Of a stretch of 12,332 nucleotides of DNA, positions 5,344 through 12,332 are shown piece by piece. Both the position numbers and the translations under genes were made by a program. This DNA comes from Spirochaetia bacterium (GTDB taxonomy: Bacteria > Spirochaetota > Spirochaetia > Treponematales > Treponemataceae). The stretch covers positions 1 to 12,332 of the forward strand of contig CAAGIR010000013.1 of the NCBI GenBank assembly GCA_900769975.1, read 5' to 3'. The notes beneath the pieces were generated by a model, which made no database searches, had not been told where the DNA came from, and worked only from the letters and a program-made list of their open reading frames with translations. Numbering within the stretch: the first letter of the stretch is position 1; the number at the start of each line of letters is the position of its first letter.

Positions 5344-7203
5344 TTATGACTTTTGAATTATACCTTTAAAATCATTAATAGATTTATATCCTTTACGTTT
5401 CATAAAAGAAGTCAAACCATCAATAATTTCAATCATCGCTTTAGGATTTGCAAAAGTTGCAGTACCCACCTGAACAGCACTTGCCCCAGCCATAATAAAT
5501 TCCACAGCATCCTTCCAGGTTGCAATACCACCGATAGCCACAACAGGCACCCGTTTTTCTTCCGGCAGACCATTAATTGCTTCCACCAGTTCATAAATTA
5601 ATCGAACCGCAATAGGACGCACAGCAGGCCCACCAAGCCCCGCTTTCAATTTATCAAAAACAGGAACGCCACGTTCTATATCAATCGCAATTCCCTGAAA
5701 AGAATTGCACAAACTTATACCATCAGCACCAGCATCAATACAAGCAAGAGCAACCTTATTCAATTCAGTCGACTGAGGAGTAAGTTTTACAATCAAAGGC
5801 TTTTTTGTAAGCTTGCGAACAGCAGAAACAACAACCTGTGCAGCAGAACAACTCATTCCAAAAGCAGCACCACCAGCACTTACATTAGGACAAGAAATGT
5901 TAAGTTCAATCATAGGTACATCAGTTTTGTCCAAAAGTTTTGCCCCTTCAACGTAAGTTTCAAGCGAAGAACCAGACAAATTTGCAATAGTAACAGGCTT
6001 TAATTTCATCATTTCAGGCAATTCTTCCCGAATAAAATGCGGAATTCCAGGATTTTGCAAGCCAATAGAATTCATCAACCCAGAAGGAGTTTCATGCAAG
6101 CGAATACCATCATTACCTTCACGAGGCTCCAAAGTCAAACCCTTACTGGAAATACCGCCAAGCCTGTTTACATCAAAAACAGATTTATATTCAGTACCAA
6201 ACCCAAAAGTTCCAGACGAACCAATCACAGGATTTTCAAAATGCACACCAGCAATTTCCACCGACAAATCAGGTTCCACACCATCAGCAAGCGGCTCCCG
6301 TTTAGGCTGCACTTTCACACTCGCCACCTCGTCAACAGGACCATTAAAAATAAGAATTTCACCAGGGAAAACAGGACCCTCTTTACAGCAGCGTTTTTTT
6401 CCTTCAGTTGTATCGATAACGCACCCCAGACACACACCCACACCGCAAGCCATACGACTTTCCATACTCAAAAAGCATTTTACACCCGCTTGATCACAAA
6501 TTTTCTGCAAATAAGCAAGCATAGGAGTAGGGCCGCAAGCATACAAAACGTCGTACCCTTCAGCCATCAAAACCTCAGCCGTAAGAGCAGCAGGCAACAT
6601 ACCATGCACACCCACCGAACCGTCATCAGTCGTAATAACCAGCTTCTCAGCATCAATATTTTCCAGACCATAACATCCGCTTTTAAAAGAAGCATAAAAA
6701 TCATAACTACGCGCAGGCAAAGTTTCCGCAAAACCAGCCACAGGAGCCACCCCAATTCCGCCACCAACAATACAAATCTTTGGACATGCGAGGACATTTT
6801 CACCAGATTTTCCACCAGAACAAGTTCCAGCCACCGCCCCATCATTTTTCACAGGAGCGACAAACCTGTTACCACAAGGTCCCAAAAGCGAAATTTTATC
6901 CCCATTTCTTAAACTGCAAATTTCTTCAGTTCCAGCACCCTTCTTTAAAATCAAAAATTCCAGATAAATTTTCCCGCCATCTTTATGCGAATGAAAAATA
7001 CTTATCGGCCGCCCCAGTAAACAGCCAGATTTTTCCGCTCTCAGCATATAAAATTGACCAGCAGCAGGCTCTTCCCCTTCTTCCACAAAAGCTTTCAGCA
7101 AATAAACACTATTTTTTGGAACAGCCGAATCCACAACGCAACAATCTTCAACATTTCCCACACAAAAAACAGGAAGTGGATTTCCCTTACAATCTTTTAC
7201 CAT
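5344..7203 (-). CDS. pyrKD: fused dihydroorotate dehydrogenase: PyrK electron-transfer subunit + PyrD (class 1B)
   Basis: One 619-residue chain carries both subunits of the NAD-dependent dihydroorotate dehydrogenase, which oxidises dihydroorotate to orotate in UMP synthesis. Residues about 10-295 are PyrK: FAD motif GRPIS at about 64-68, NAD-binding GGGIGVAP at about 147-154, CGPTPML at about 223-229, and [2Fe-2S] ligands Cys253, Cys258, Cys261 and Cys273 (CGVGVCLGC and CKEGP). Residues about 313-615 are the FMN-binding PyrD barrel, starting LSVEIAGVHFENPVIGSSGTFGFG, with the catalytic cysteine of class 1 enzymes at Cys438 (NISCPN) and GGIATWKDA near the FMN phosphate site. The ATG at 7203 is preferred because GGAGG (7211-7215) lies seven bases before it; an in-frame TTG at 7245 would add 14 residues encoded by the GC-rich spacer. 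It lies downstream of pyrF on the same strand. PyrK and PyrD are normally separate, adjacent genes. Confidence 0.93.
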   Translation of the reverse strand: MVKDCKGNPLPVFCVGNVEDCCVVDSAVPKNSVYLLKAFVEEGEEPAAGQFYMLRAEKSGCLLGRPISIFHSHKDGGKIYLEFLILKKGAGTEEICSLRNGDKISLLGPCGNRFVAPVKNDGAVAGTCSGGKSGENVLACPKICIVGGGIGVAPVAGFAETLPARSYDFYASFKSGCYGLENIDAEKLVITTDDGSVGVHGMLPAALTAEVLMAEGYDVLYACGPTPMLAYLQKICDQAGVKCFLSMESRMACGVGVCLGCVIDTTEGKKRCCKEGPVFPGEILIFNGPVDEVASVKVQPKREPLADGVEPDLSVEIAGVHFENPVIGSSGTFGFGTEYKSVFDVNRLGGISSKGLTLEPREGNDGIRLHETPSGLMNSIGLQNPGIPHFIREELPEMMKLKPVTIANLSGSSLETYVEGAKLLDKTDVPMIELNISCPNVSAGGAAFGMSCSAAQVVVSAVRKLTKKPLIVKLTPQSTELNKVALACIDAGADGISLCNSFQGIAIDIERGVPVFDKLKAGLGGPAVRPIAVRLIYELVEAINGLPEEKRVPVVAIGGIATWKDAVEFIMAGASAVQVGTATFANPKAMIEIIDGLTSFMKRKGYKSINDFKGIIQKS

Positions 7204-7210
7204 AACTTTG

Positions 7211-7215
7211 CCTCC
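7211..7215 (-). promoter_or_regulatory. strong ribosome binding site that sets the pyrKD start
   Basis: GGAGG on the minus strand, seven bases from ATG 7203, matches the anti-Shine-Dalgarno core perfectly. It decides the start against the upstream in-frame TTG at 7245. Confidence 0.85.
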
Positions 7216-7230
7216 AGAATTTTTTTTACA

Positions 7231-7345
7231 GGGCGTGTCGGCCAAGCCGCCAGGCTTTTCGCACTTCGCCGACTAACCGCGGCTCATCCCTTCACTCCGC
7301 TACGCTCCGTTTCGGGACTGCTACGCAGGTGCTACAATCCTTCAC
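7231..7345 (-). repeat. GC-rich foldable spacer element B between pyrF and pyrKD
   Basis: This GC-rich patch occupies nearly all of the 154-base gap between the two pyrimidine genes and should be present in their common mRNA. On the plus strand GTCGGC (7237-7242) and GCCGAC (7268-7273) form an outer stem enclosing AAGCC (7244-7248) and GGCTT (7253-7257), a two-tier hairpin ending shortly before the pyrKD ribosome binding site. Further upstream in the transcript, the minus strand reads CCCGAA then GGAGCGTAGCGGAG (within 7295-7316), the core shared with element A. No T-run follows the hairpin in the transcript direction, so it is not an ordinary terminator. It could be a repeat insertion, an RNA processing site or a translation modulator. 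Confidence 0.5.
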
Positions 7346-7357
7346 GCACATCACCAG

Positions 7358-8284
7358 TTACAAATTTTTCTTTGCAGCCAGTAAATCTTCTTTAGAAAAC
7401 AAACTTGCTCTTGCCGCAGAAGAAGCAATATCATCCATAGTTAATGTACCGTTTTCCATCTTCAAAGCAAGTTCCCCGTCTTTTTTCCATGCACATAGAA
7501 TACCACGACTAGAATTCACAGTGCCTCCAGCGTTATCCAGCAAAGTAGCCGCAATTCTTGCAGCGCCACCCTGCGCCCCATAACCAGGAATTAAAAAGAA
7601 AGTATTTTTGTACTTATCACGCAAATATCTGGCATCAGATTCCTGCGTGGCACCCACAACAGCTCCTAAAACTCCACAACTTTGGTTTTCATAAAACTGT
7701 TTATATTCTTCACCAATTCGTTCAATCTCATCACCAACTTTTTCCAACAAAATCGTCCCGTCAGCAAGTTTTTGATGTTCAATATCCTTCATACCAGGAT
7801 TAGACGTACAAAGCAACACAAAAGCACCTTTTCCACCTTTTTCTGAAGAAGCCCAGGAAGAAAACGGCACCAAAGTATCAAATCCCATATATGGATTTAC
7901 CGTAATAATATCAGTTTCAAAGTCACCAGTAAAATGTGCTTTTGCATACGCTTCAGAAGTCGCTCCAATATCACCTCGTTTAATATCACTTATAGCAATC
8001 AACCCCGTCTTTCTGATAGTTTTCAGAGTTTCAGCATAAACTTTCAGGCCTTCCAATCCCATTGCTTCATAATATGCAATCTGAACTTTAAAACAACATG
8101 CAGATTTATCATTTACAACACGCTCAATAATCGCTTTATTATAAGCCAGTACCGCCAAAGCAGGATTATCATATACATTCAAAATATTCTGGGGAATATA
8201 AGACGGATCAGTGTCCAATCCAACACACAAAGGACCATTTTTTACCGAAAGCTCCTGCAGGAGCTGCATATTGTGTTTATTCAT
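7358..8284 (-). CDS. pyrF: orotidine-5'-phosphate decarboxylase (PyrF, family 2)
   Basis: Catalyses the last step of UMP synthesis, decarboxylating OMP. The 308-residue length and motifs fit the longer family 2 enzymes. Visible are the strand 1 motif CVGLDTDP (20-27), FKVQ with Lys66, the catalytic DIKRGDIG with Asp100, Lys102 and Asp105, the PGYGAQGG loop at 233-240 and NSSRGI with phosphate-binding Arg260. All key residues are present. It is the first gene of the pyrF-pyrKD unit and is divergent from the phosphodiesterase gene. The ATG at 8284 has AAGG only one base upstream, unusually close, and ATG 8269 (residue 6) would have it 16 bases away, so the start is uncertain by five residues. 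Confidence 0.95.
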   Translation of the reverse strand: MNKHNMQLLQELSVKNGPLCVGLDTDPSYIPQNILNVYDNPALAVLAYNKAIIERVVNDKSACCFKVQIAYYEAMGLEGLKVYAETLKTIRKTGLIAISDIKRGDIGATSEAYAKAHFTGDFETDIITVNPYMGFDTLVPFSSWASSEKGGKGAFVLLCTSNPGMKDIEHQKLADGTILLEKVGDEIERIGEEYKQFYENQSCGVLGAVVGATQESDARYLRDKYKNTFFLIPGYGAQGGAARIAATLLDNAGGTVNSSRGILCAWKKDGELALKMENGTLTMDDIASSAARASLFSKEDLLAAKKNL

Positions 8285-8318
8285 ACCTTAAATATAGCTA
8301 AAATTCTAATAATTTCCA

Positions 8319-8346
8319 AGTATATTTAAAATTCTGTTATTCTCAA
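8319..8346 (-). promoter_or_regulatory. promoter of pyrF (pyrimidine operon)
   Basis: On the minus strand TTGAGA (8341-8346) and TATACT (8319-8324) are separated by 16 bases. Initiation near 8312 would leave a leader of about 28 bases. The -35 abuts the AATCACA repeats. The leader is too short for a classical pyrimidine attenuator. Confidence 0.6.
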
Positions 8347-8348
8347 AA

Positions 8349-8374
8349 AATCACACCAATCACAATAAATCACA
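8349..8374. repeat. three AATCACA direct repeats between divergent promoters
   Basis: AATCACA occurs at 8349-8355, 8358-8364 and 8368-8374, with periods of 9 and 10 bases, so the copies fall on about the same face of the helix. The last two repeat as the 10-mer AATCACAATA. The array fills the space between the pyrF -35 (8341-8346) and the divergent -35 (8385-8390), the expected place for an activator or repressor site serving both promoters. Confidence 0.5.
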
Positions 8375-8384
8375 ATAATCATTC

Positions 8385-8413
8385 TTGACTAGACGTTTTT
8401 TATGAGTAATACT
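8385..8413 (+). promoter_or_regulatory. promoter of the AlkP-superfamily phosphodiesterase gene
   Basis: TTGACT (8385-8390, 5/6) is followed after 17 bases by AATACT (8408-8413, 4/6). Initiation near 8420 leaves a leader of about 48 bases ending in AAGGA (8453-8457), ten bases before the ATG. Confidence 0.55.
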
Positions 8414-8467
8414 ATTTTGATACACTTTTTTACGTCGTAGAAACTTTTTTGTAAGGAAAAATTATTT

Positions 8468-9724
8468 ATGGAAGAAAATATAGAAGAAAACAAAGACTAT
8501 TTTGATACAAAATATGGATTAAATTTAAGCGTAGTACCGCTAGATGACAAACCATGCCTCCCCGATTATTCAGAATGTCTGGTGAACCTTTCAAATTCCA
8601 TTTTACAACATTATGGTGTTCCTACAGAAAATCCCACATTACCCATTGCCGATTCCATTCTTTCAAAAGATAAAAAACACGTAGTAGTTGTTTTGCTGGA
8701 CGGTTTAGGAATGAACATTCTCGAAAAACATCTTAATTACAAAGATTTTTTGCGTCGCCATTTTGTCTGCGATTATTATTCTGTTTTTCCACCAACCACC
8801 ACCGCTGCGACAACATCATTTTTAAGTGCCAAATATCCCATTCAACATGGTTGGCTAGGGTGGGATGTTTACTTTGAACAGGAAGATAAAACCGTCACAT
8901 GCTTTTTTAACAGACTGCAAGATTCAAATGAAACCGCTTCAAAAGAATATAATATCCCCTTCAAATATTTACCATACGAATCAATCATAGAAAAAATCAA
9001 TAAATCAGGTAATGCAAAAGCATATTCCATCGCCAGTTACGAACCTGAATACACAAATCTTGACGACTGGTGCGAAGCCATAAGAAAAAAATGTAATAAA
9101 AATGAAAAAAACTTTATTTATGCTTATTATGGCGAACCAGACCATTCTTTACATTCACTCGGAACAGAATCACTGGATATATATAAAATAATCCATGAAT
9201 TAAACATAAAAATGATGGACTTATGCGAAAGTTGTCCAGACACCACTTTTATTCTCACAGCAGATCATGGACACATCGACGTAAATAATCAAATTTTATG
9301 CACAGATTTTCCAAAGCTATCAAAAATGCTTGTCCGACAGCCTTCAATAGAACAAAGAGCCATCAGCTTTTATGTAAAACCAGAATACCTCGAAGAATTC
9401 CCTAAACAATTCGTAAAAGAATTCGGCACCAATTATGTCTTATTCACAAAACAAGAAGTTATGGAAAAGCAGCTTTTTGGTCCAGGTACCCCGCATCCAA
9501 ATCTTACTGGCATAGGCGACTTTATTGCCGTTGCATTCACCCCTAAAACTTTAGTCTGGAATGACAAATCAGTAAAATTCCGTTCACATCATGCAGGACT
9601 AAACAAAAAAGAATTAAAAATCCCGTTAATCACTTTTGAATACAAAAAAAATCACGAAACACTTATGGTTTATTATGGCATAATTGCAATGTTTGTAGCC
9701 TTTTTTATTATGATAATAATTTAA
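8468..9724 (+). CDS. alkaline-phosphatase-superfamily phosphodiesterase/nucleotide pyrophosphatase with C-terminal membrane anchor
   Basis: A 418-residue protein of the type I phosphodiesterase/nucleotide pyrophosphatase branch of the AlkP superfamily, a two-metal (usually zinc) phosphate-ester hydrolase. Metal and catalytic motifs are in family order: LLDGLGMN with Asp78, FPPTTTAATTS with the nucleophilic threonine among 110-112, EPDHSLHSLG with Asp225 and His229, TADHGH with Asp266, His267 and His269, and SHHAGL with His374/His375. There is no N-terminal signal peptide. Instead the chain ends in a single hydrophobic helix, YYGIIAMFVAFFIMIII (about 402-418), with nothing after it, so it looks tail-anchored with the catalytic domain in the cytoplasm. 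It is divergent from pyrF and convergent with the small exported protein gene. The substrate is unknown; a nucleotide or phospholipid head group would fit. Confidence 0.82.
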   Translation: MEENIEENKDYFDTKYGLNLSVVPLDDKPCLPDYSECLVNLSNSILQHYGVPTENPTLPIADSILSKDKKHVVVVLLDGLGMNILEKHLNYKDFLRRHFVCDYYSVFPPTTTAATTSFLSAKYPIQHGWLGWDVYFEQEDKTVTCFFNRLQDSNETASKEYNIPFKYLPYESIIEKINKSGNAKAYSIASYEPEYTNLDDWCEAIRKKCNKNEKNFIYAYYGEPDHSLHSLGTESLDIYKIIHELNIKMMDLCESCPDTTFILTADHGHIDVNNQILCTDFPKLSKMLVRQPSIEQRAISFYVKPEYLEEFPKQFVKEFGTNYVLFTKQEVMEKQLFGPGTPHPNLTGIGDFIAVAFTPKTLVWNDKSVKFRSHHAGLNKKELKIPLITFEYKKNHETLMVYYGIIAMFVAFFIMIII

Positions 9725-9752
9725 TATAAAGTGGGATACATAAAATAAAGAA

Positions 9753-9776
9753 GCCTCTCCTAAATTGAAGGGAGGC
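9753..9776. terminator. bidirectional terminator
   Basis: GCCTCTCC (9753-9760) and GGGAGGC (9770-9776) form a stem with one bulged T and a 9-base loop. AACTTTT follows on the plus strand, and TTCTTTATTTT follows on the minus strand. It lies between convergent genes and serves the minus-strand gene better. Confidence 0.7.
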
Positions 9777-9789
9777 AACTTTTCAGTTT

Positions 9790-10329
9790 TTAATCGTTTT
9801 TGTCTCGAATATTAAAGCTTACACCAACATATGGAGTAATGTCAAAATACCATGCGGTAGTAGGAACAGTTTCATCATAAGGACGTTCAACAAACATTGC
9901 ACCAGTAGAACATGAAAAACCAATTATAAAAGAACATAATCTATTGGCTGTCATTTTTAATTGAATATCATTTCCCCATAGCAAATCACTTGAATCACCA
10001 ATAACACTTTCACTTCTTCCATTATAAGAAGAAATACCCCATTTGATTCCTGTAGCAATTTGCAATCGCAAAGATTCAATCAAATTGAAACCAAAAGCAG
10101 GTCCAATAAATAAACGAGCACCCCAATTATCGCCACTAAAACTTTCTGCAATTCCAAAAGTTTGAGTTTCGCCAAAAAACTGATGAGCATTTACAAAACC
10201 ATATATTTTGGTTTTTACAGGAACGGAATGAGCATTAATCCCAAGACCAACTTGGATATCAGAATCTGCAAAACAAGCACCTGTACCCAAAACAACTAAA
10301 ACTGATAGAATAGAAAAGATTTTCTTCAT
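9790..10329 (-). CDS. small exported protein, probable outer-membrane beta-barrel type
   Basis: A 179-residue protein I do not recognise by name. Residues 1-21 are a signal peptide (Lys-Lys, hydrophobic core, cleavage likely after CFA). The mature part lacks hydrophobic helices and shows alternating polar/apolar strands with many Gly and aromatic residues (GINAHSVPVKTKIYGFVNA, GARLFIGPAFGFNL, YFDITPYVGVSFNI). That pattern is expected of a small outer-membrane barrel with about eight strands. The ATG at 10329 has AGAGG (10336-10340) six bases upstream. It stands alone: convergent with the phosphodiesterase gene and separated from the upstream ppdK gene by a terminator. A function cannot be assigned. 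Confidence 0.7.
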   Translation of the reverse strand: MKKIFSILSVLVVLGTGACFADSDIQVGLGINAHSVPVKTKIYGFVNAHQFFGETQTFGIAESFSGDNWGARLFIGPAFGFNLIESLRLQIATGIKWGISSYNGRSESVIGDSSDLLWGNDIQLKMTANRLCSFIIGFSCSTGAMFVERPYDETVPTTAWYFDITPYVGVSFNIRDKND

Positions 10330-10344
10330 ATAACACCTCTCTTA

Positions 10345-10350
10345 ATTATA
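10345..10350 (-). promoter_or_regulatory. -10 box candidate of the small exported protein gene
   Basis: A perfect TATAAT on the minus strand lies just upstream of the AGAGG ribosome binding site. No good -35 is at the right distance, and the overlapping TATAGT could serve instead. The terminator at 10419-10450 makes a separate promoter in this interval necessary. Confidence 0.35.
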
Positions 10351-10418
10351 ACTATAACACAATAGAACAATAAAATCATCACTATTTTTATTACTTTTTG
10401 TTAATATTTTTAAAATAA

Positions 10419-10450
10419 AAAAGGCCTTCCAATTTCTGAGAAAGCCTTTT
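10419..10450 (-). terminator. intrinsic terminator of ppdK
   Basis: On the minus strand AAAAGGCTTTC pairs with GGAAGGCCTTTT (one G-U pair, 9-base loop) and is followed by a TTATTTT tract. It stands just after the ppdK stop and separates it from the next minus-strand gene. Confidence 0.85.
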
Positions 10451-10472
10451 CACGTTATAATTCAGTTTCTAT

Positions 10473-12332
10473 TTATTTAGAAGCTTTAATTACAGCCTGA
10501 GCTCCAGCCAAACGAGCAGCAGGAACACGGAATGGTGAACAAGATACATAGTTCAATCCGAGTTTGTAGCACAATGCGATAGAAGCTGGATCTCCACCAT
10601 GTTCTCCACAGATTCCAAGGTGCAAATCAGCTTTTACTGAACGACCTTTTTCTTCTGAAAGACCAATCATTACACCAACACCGTCTTCGTCCAAAGTCTT
10701 GAATGGGTCTTGGAGAAGAACTTTCTGATCCAAGTAAGAATCAATGAACTTAGAGTAGTCATCACGGCTGAAACCGAATGTTGTCTGTGTAAGGTCATTT
10801 GTACCGAATGAGAAGAAGTCAGCATATTCTGCAATTTTGTCAGAAGTAGCAGCAGCACGAGGGAATTCAATCATAGATCCAATCTGGAATTTCAAAGAAG
10901 TTTTCTGAGCTTCGTTTACTTTTGCAATTACAGCTTCTGCCTGAGCACGAATCTGTTTCAATTCATTTGCTGTAGTTACGTTTGGAATCATGATGCGAAC
11001 ATCGTGTTTAAGACCTTCTTTTTCAGCCTGAGCAGTAGCCAAAGCAATAGCTTCAACCTGCATTTCATAAATTTCTGGATATGTGATAGCAAGACGACAA
11101 CCACGGTGACCGAGCATTGGGTTGTGTTCATTCAATTCAGCATATTTAGAGTTGATGAAGTCAACAGAAACACCAAGTTTTTTAGCCAAAGCAGATGCCA
11201 ATTCTGGAGTTTCAGCCTGAACGAATTCGTTTAATGGAGGGTCCAACAAACGGATTGTAACAGCGCGTCCTTCCATAGTTTTGATGATGTTATAGAAGTC
11301 TTTCTGCTGAAGTGGAAGAATTGCAGCAAGATTTGCTTTTCTTTCTTCTGTTGAATCAGAAATAATCATTTTCTGGAAAGAAGTAAGTTTTGGTTCTTCA
11401 AAGAACATGTGTTCTGTACGGCAAAGACCAATACCAGCAGCACCAAAGCGGAATGCCTGTGGAGCTTCGTTCTGTTCAGCGTTTGCAAGAACTTCAAAAC
11501 CTTTAACAGTTTTTCCAGATGGAGTTGTGCGAACTGATGCAGCACGAACTTCGTCTGCCCAAGAAAGATATGTTTCCAAATCGCCAGAAACAGCAGCTTC
11601 TTTTACAGGAATTACTTCACCGTAAACATTACCTGTTGAACCATCGATAGAGATGAAGTCACCTTTCTTGAATGTTTTTTCACCGATTTTTACAGTTTCT
11701 TTGTCTACGAATACAACATCTGAACATCCGCAAACACATGGAGTTCCCATACCACGAGCAACAACAGCTGCGTGAGAAGTTCGTCCACCTGTAGAAGTCA
11801 AGATACCCTGAGCAACATACATACCGGCAATGTCATCTGGAGATGTTTCTTTACGAACGAGCATTACTTTTTTACCAGCTTTGTCCCATTCAACTGCTTC
11901 GTCAGCTGTGAAAACAATCTGACCACATCCAGCTCCAGGAGAAGCGTTGAGAGCAGAAGCCAAAGGTTTTGCAGATTTAAGAGCTTTTGCATCAAACTGT
12001 GGGTGGAGCAACTGATCAAGCTGATCTGGTTTTACACGAAGAAGAGCTTCTTCTTTTGTAATCATTCCTTCAGCAACCATATCAACTGCCATCTTAACAG
12101 CAGCAGGACCTGTACGTTTACCGTTACGACACTGAAGCATGAAGAGTTTTCCTTCCTGTACAGTGAATTCCATATCCTGCATATCGTGATAGTGAGCTTC
12201 AAGACGGTCACGAATTGTAGAAATTTCTTTGAAGATTTCTGGCTGCTGTTTTTCAAGAGCAGAAATATCCATTGGAGTACGAATACCAGCTACAACGTCT
12301 TCACCCTGAGCGTTGATGAGGTATTCAGCCAT
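10473..12332 (-). CDS. ppdK: pyruvate, phosphate dikinase, C-terminal part (cut by window edge)
   Basis: The last 619 residues of PPDK, which interconverts pyruvate + ATP + Pi with phosphoenolpyruvate + AMP + PPi. In anaerobes it commonly runs in the glycolytic direction and saves energy through PPi. The visible part starts within the end of the nucleotide-binding half (AEYLINAQGEDVVAGIRTP). It contains the swivelling phosphohistidine domain, with catalytic His187 (of the visible part) in GGRTSHAAVVARGMGTPC, and the PEP/pyruvate barrel with GLCRTEHMF, RLLDPPLNEF, NPMLGHRG and the catalytic cysteine in GICGEHGGDP (Cys575). The His-Cys spacing of 388 residues is close to that of known PPDKs. 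From the usual length near 880, roughly 260-270 N-terminal residues lie outside the window, and the ATG at the edge is an internal Met codon. An intrinsic terminator follows the stop. Confidence 0.96.
   Translation of the reverse strand: MAEYLINAQGEDVVAGIRTPMDISALEKQQPEIFKEISTIRDRLEAHYHDMQDMEFTVQEGKLFMLQCRNGKRTGPAAVKMAVDMVAEGMITKEEALLRVKPDQLDQLLHPQFDAKALKSAKPLASALNASPGAGCGQIVFTADEAVEWDKAGKKVMLVRKETSPDDIAGMYVAQGILTSTGGRTSHAAVVARGMGTPCVCGCSDVVFVDKETVKIGEKTFKKGDFISIDGSTGNVYGEVIPVKEAAVSGDLETYLSWADEVRAASVRTTPSGKTVKGFEVLANAEQNEAPQAFRFGAAGIGLCRTEHMFFEEPKLTSFQKMIISDSTEERKANLAAILPLQQKDFYNIIKTMEGRAVTIRLLDPPLNEFVQAETPELASALAKKLGVSVDFINSKYAELNEHNPMLGHRGCRLAITYPEIYEMQVEAIALATAQAEKEGLKHDVRIMIPNVTTANELKQIRAQAEAVIAKVNEAQKTSLKFQIGSMIEFPRAAATSDKIAEYADFFSFGTNDLTQTTFGFSRDDYSKFIDSYLDQKVLLQDPFKTLDEDGVGVMIGLSEEKGRSVKADLHLGICGEHGGDPASIALCYKLGLNYVSCSPFRVPAARLAGAQAVIKASK

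Noticed and set aside
6037..6912. Long plus-strand frame of 291 codons opposite pyrKD.
   Set aside because: It lies entirely antisense to a clearly conserved enzyme and its composition (His, Arg, Thr, Ser, Phe) is what the reverse of that coding sequence produces; no start signal or family resemblance.
7204..7245. Upstream TTG start for pyrKD adding 14 residues (starting MADTPCKK).
   Set aside because: It is encoded by the GC-rich spacer, has no ribosome binding site, and GGAGG stands seven bases before ATG 7203.
7237..7273. Two-tier hairpin in the pyrF-pyrKD spacer read as an intrinsic terminator.
   Set aside because: In the transcript direction it is followed by an A-rich, not U-rich, stretch, and pyrKD would then need a promoter that I cannot find.
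8349..8380. Short direct repeats considered as a CRISPR array or replication iterons.
   Set aside because: Only three copies of 7-10 bases, without spacers of constant unique sequence, without cas genes or a replication initiator nearby; a regulatory site is the better reading.

Overview
The window looks like a piece of a low-GC spirochaete chromosome, most probably a gut- or rumen-type Treponema. This is an inference from overall gene content: a PPi-type pyruvate phosphate dikinase, a long acyl-CoA synthetase with a hydrophobic insert, a PyrK-PyrD fusion, spirochaete-style signal peptides and AT-rich spacers. No rRNA or other phylogenetic marker is present. I see no tRNA, rRNA, insertion sequence, phage gene, CRISPR array or toxin-antitoxin pair. 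Eight complete protein genes and one gene cut by the right edge are supported. No gene-free stretch exceeds about 220 bases.

Left part (1-4025). A TrmN6-type tRNA methyltransferase gene (+) faces a TetR regulator gene (-) across a GC-rich spacer. The TetR gene is divergent from a long-chain acyl-CoA synthetase gene (+). Their shared region carries a good promoter for the synthetase and inverted AAACTA/TAGTTT motifs that could be the operator, so a fatty-acid-responsive pair is plausible. The synthetase gene ends at a second GC-rich patch followed by a large two-tier hairpin, which probably terminates transcription from both sides.

Middle part (4026-9724). On the minus strand, reading right to left, come pyrF (orotidine-5'-phosphate decarboxylase), a fused pyrK-pyrD (NAD-dependent dihydroorotate dehydrogenase with its electron-transfer subunit in the same chain) and an exported SGNH/GDSL esterase with its own likely promoter. 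The two pyrimidine enzymes catalyse the fourth and sixth steps of UMP synthesis and are probably co-transcribed, although 154 bases containing a GC-rich, foldable element separate them. Divergent from pyrF is an alkaline-phosphatase-superfamily phosphodiesterase with a C-terminal membrane anchor. Three AATCACA direct repeats sit exactly between the two divergent -35 boxes.

Right part (9725-12332). Two minus-strand genes follow: a small exported protein of probable beta-barrel type, and the C-terminal two thirds of pyruvate phosphate dikinase, which runs off the window. Both are followed by intrinsic terminators.

Most genes are ordinary housekeeping. The least explained features are the three GC-rich intergenic patches (about 911-1020, 3832-3895 and 7231-7345). 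Two of them share a CCCGAA...GAGCG..AGCG..AG core and look like members of a dispersed non-coding repeat family. I did not find a convincing new multi-gene system.
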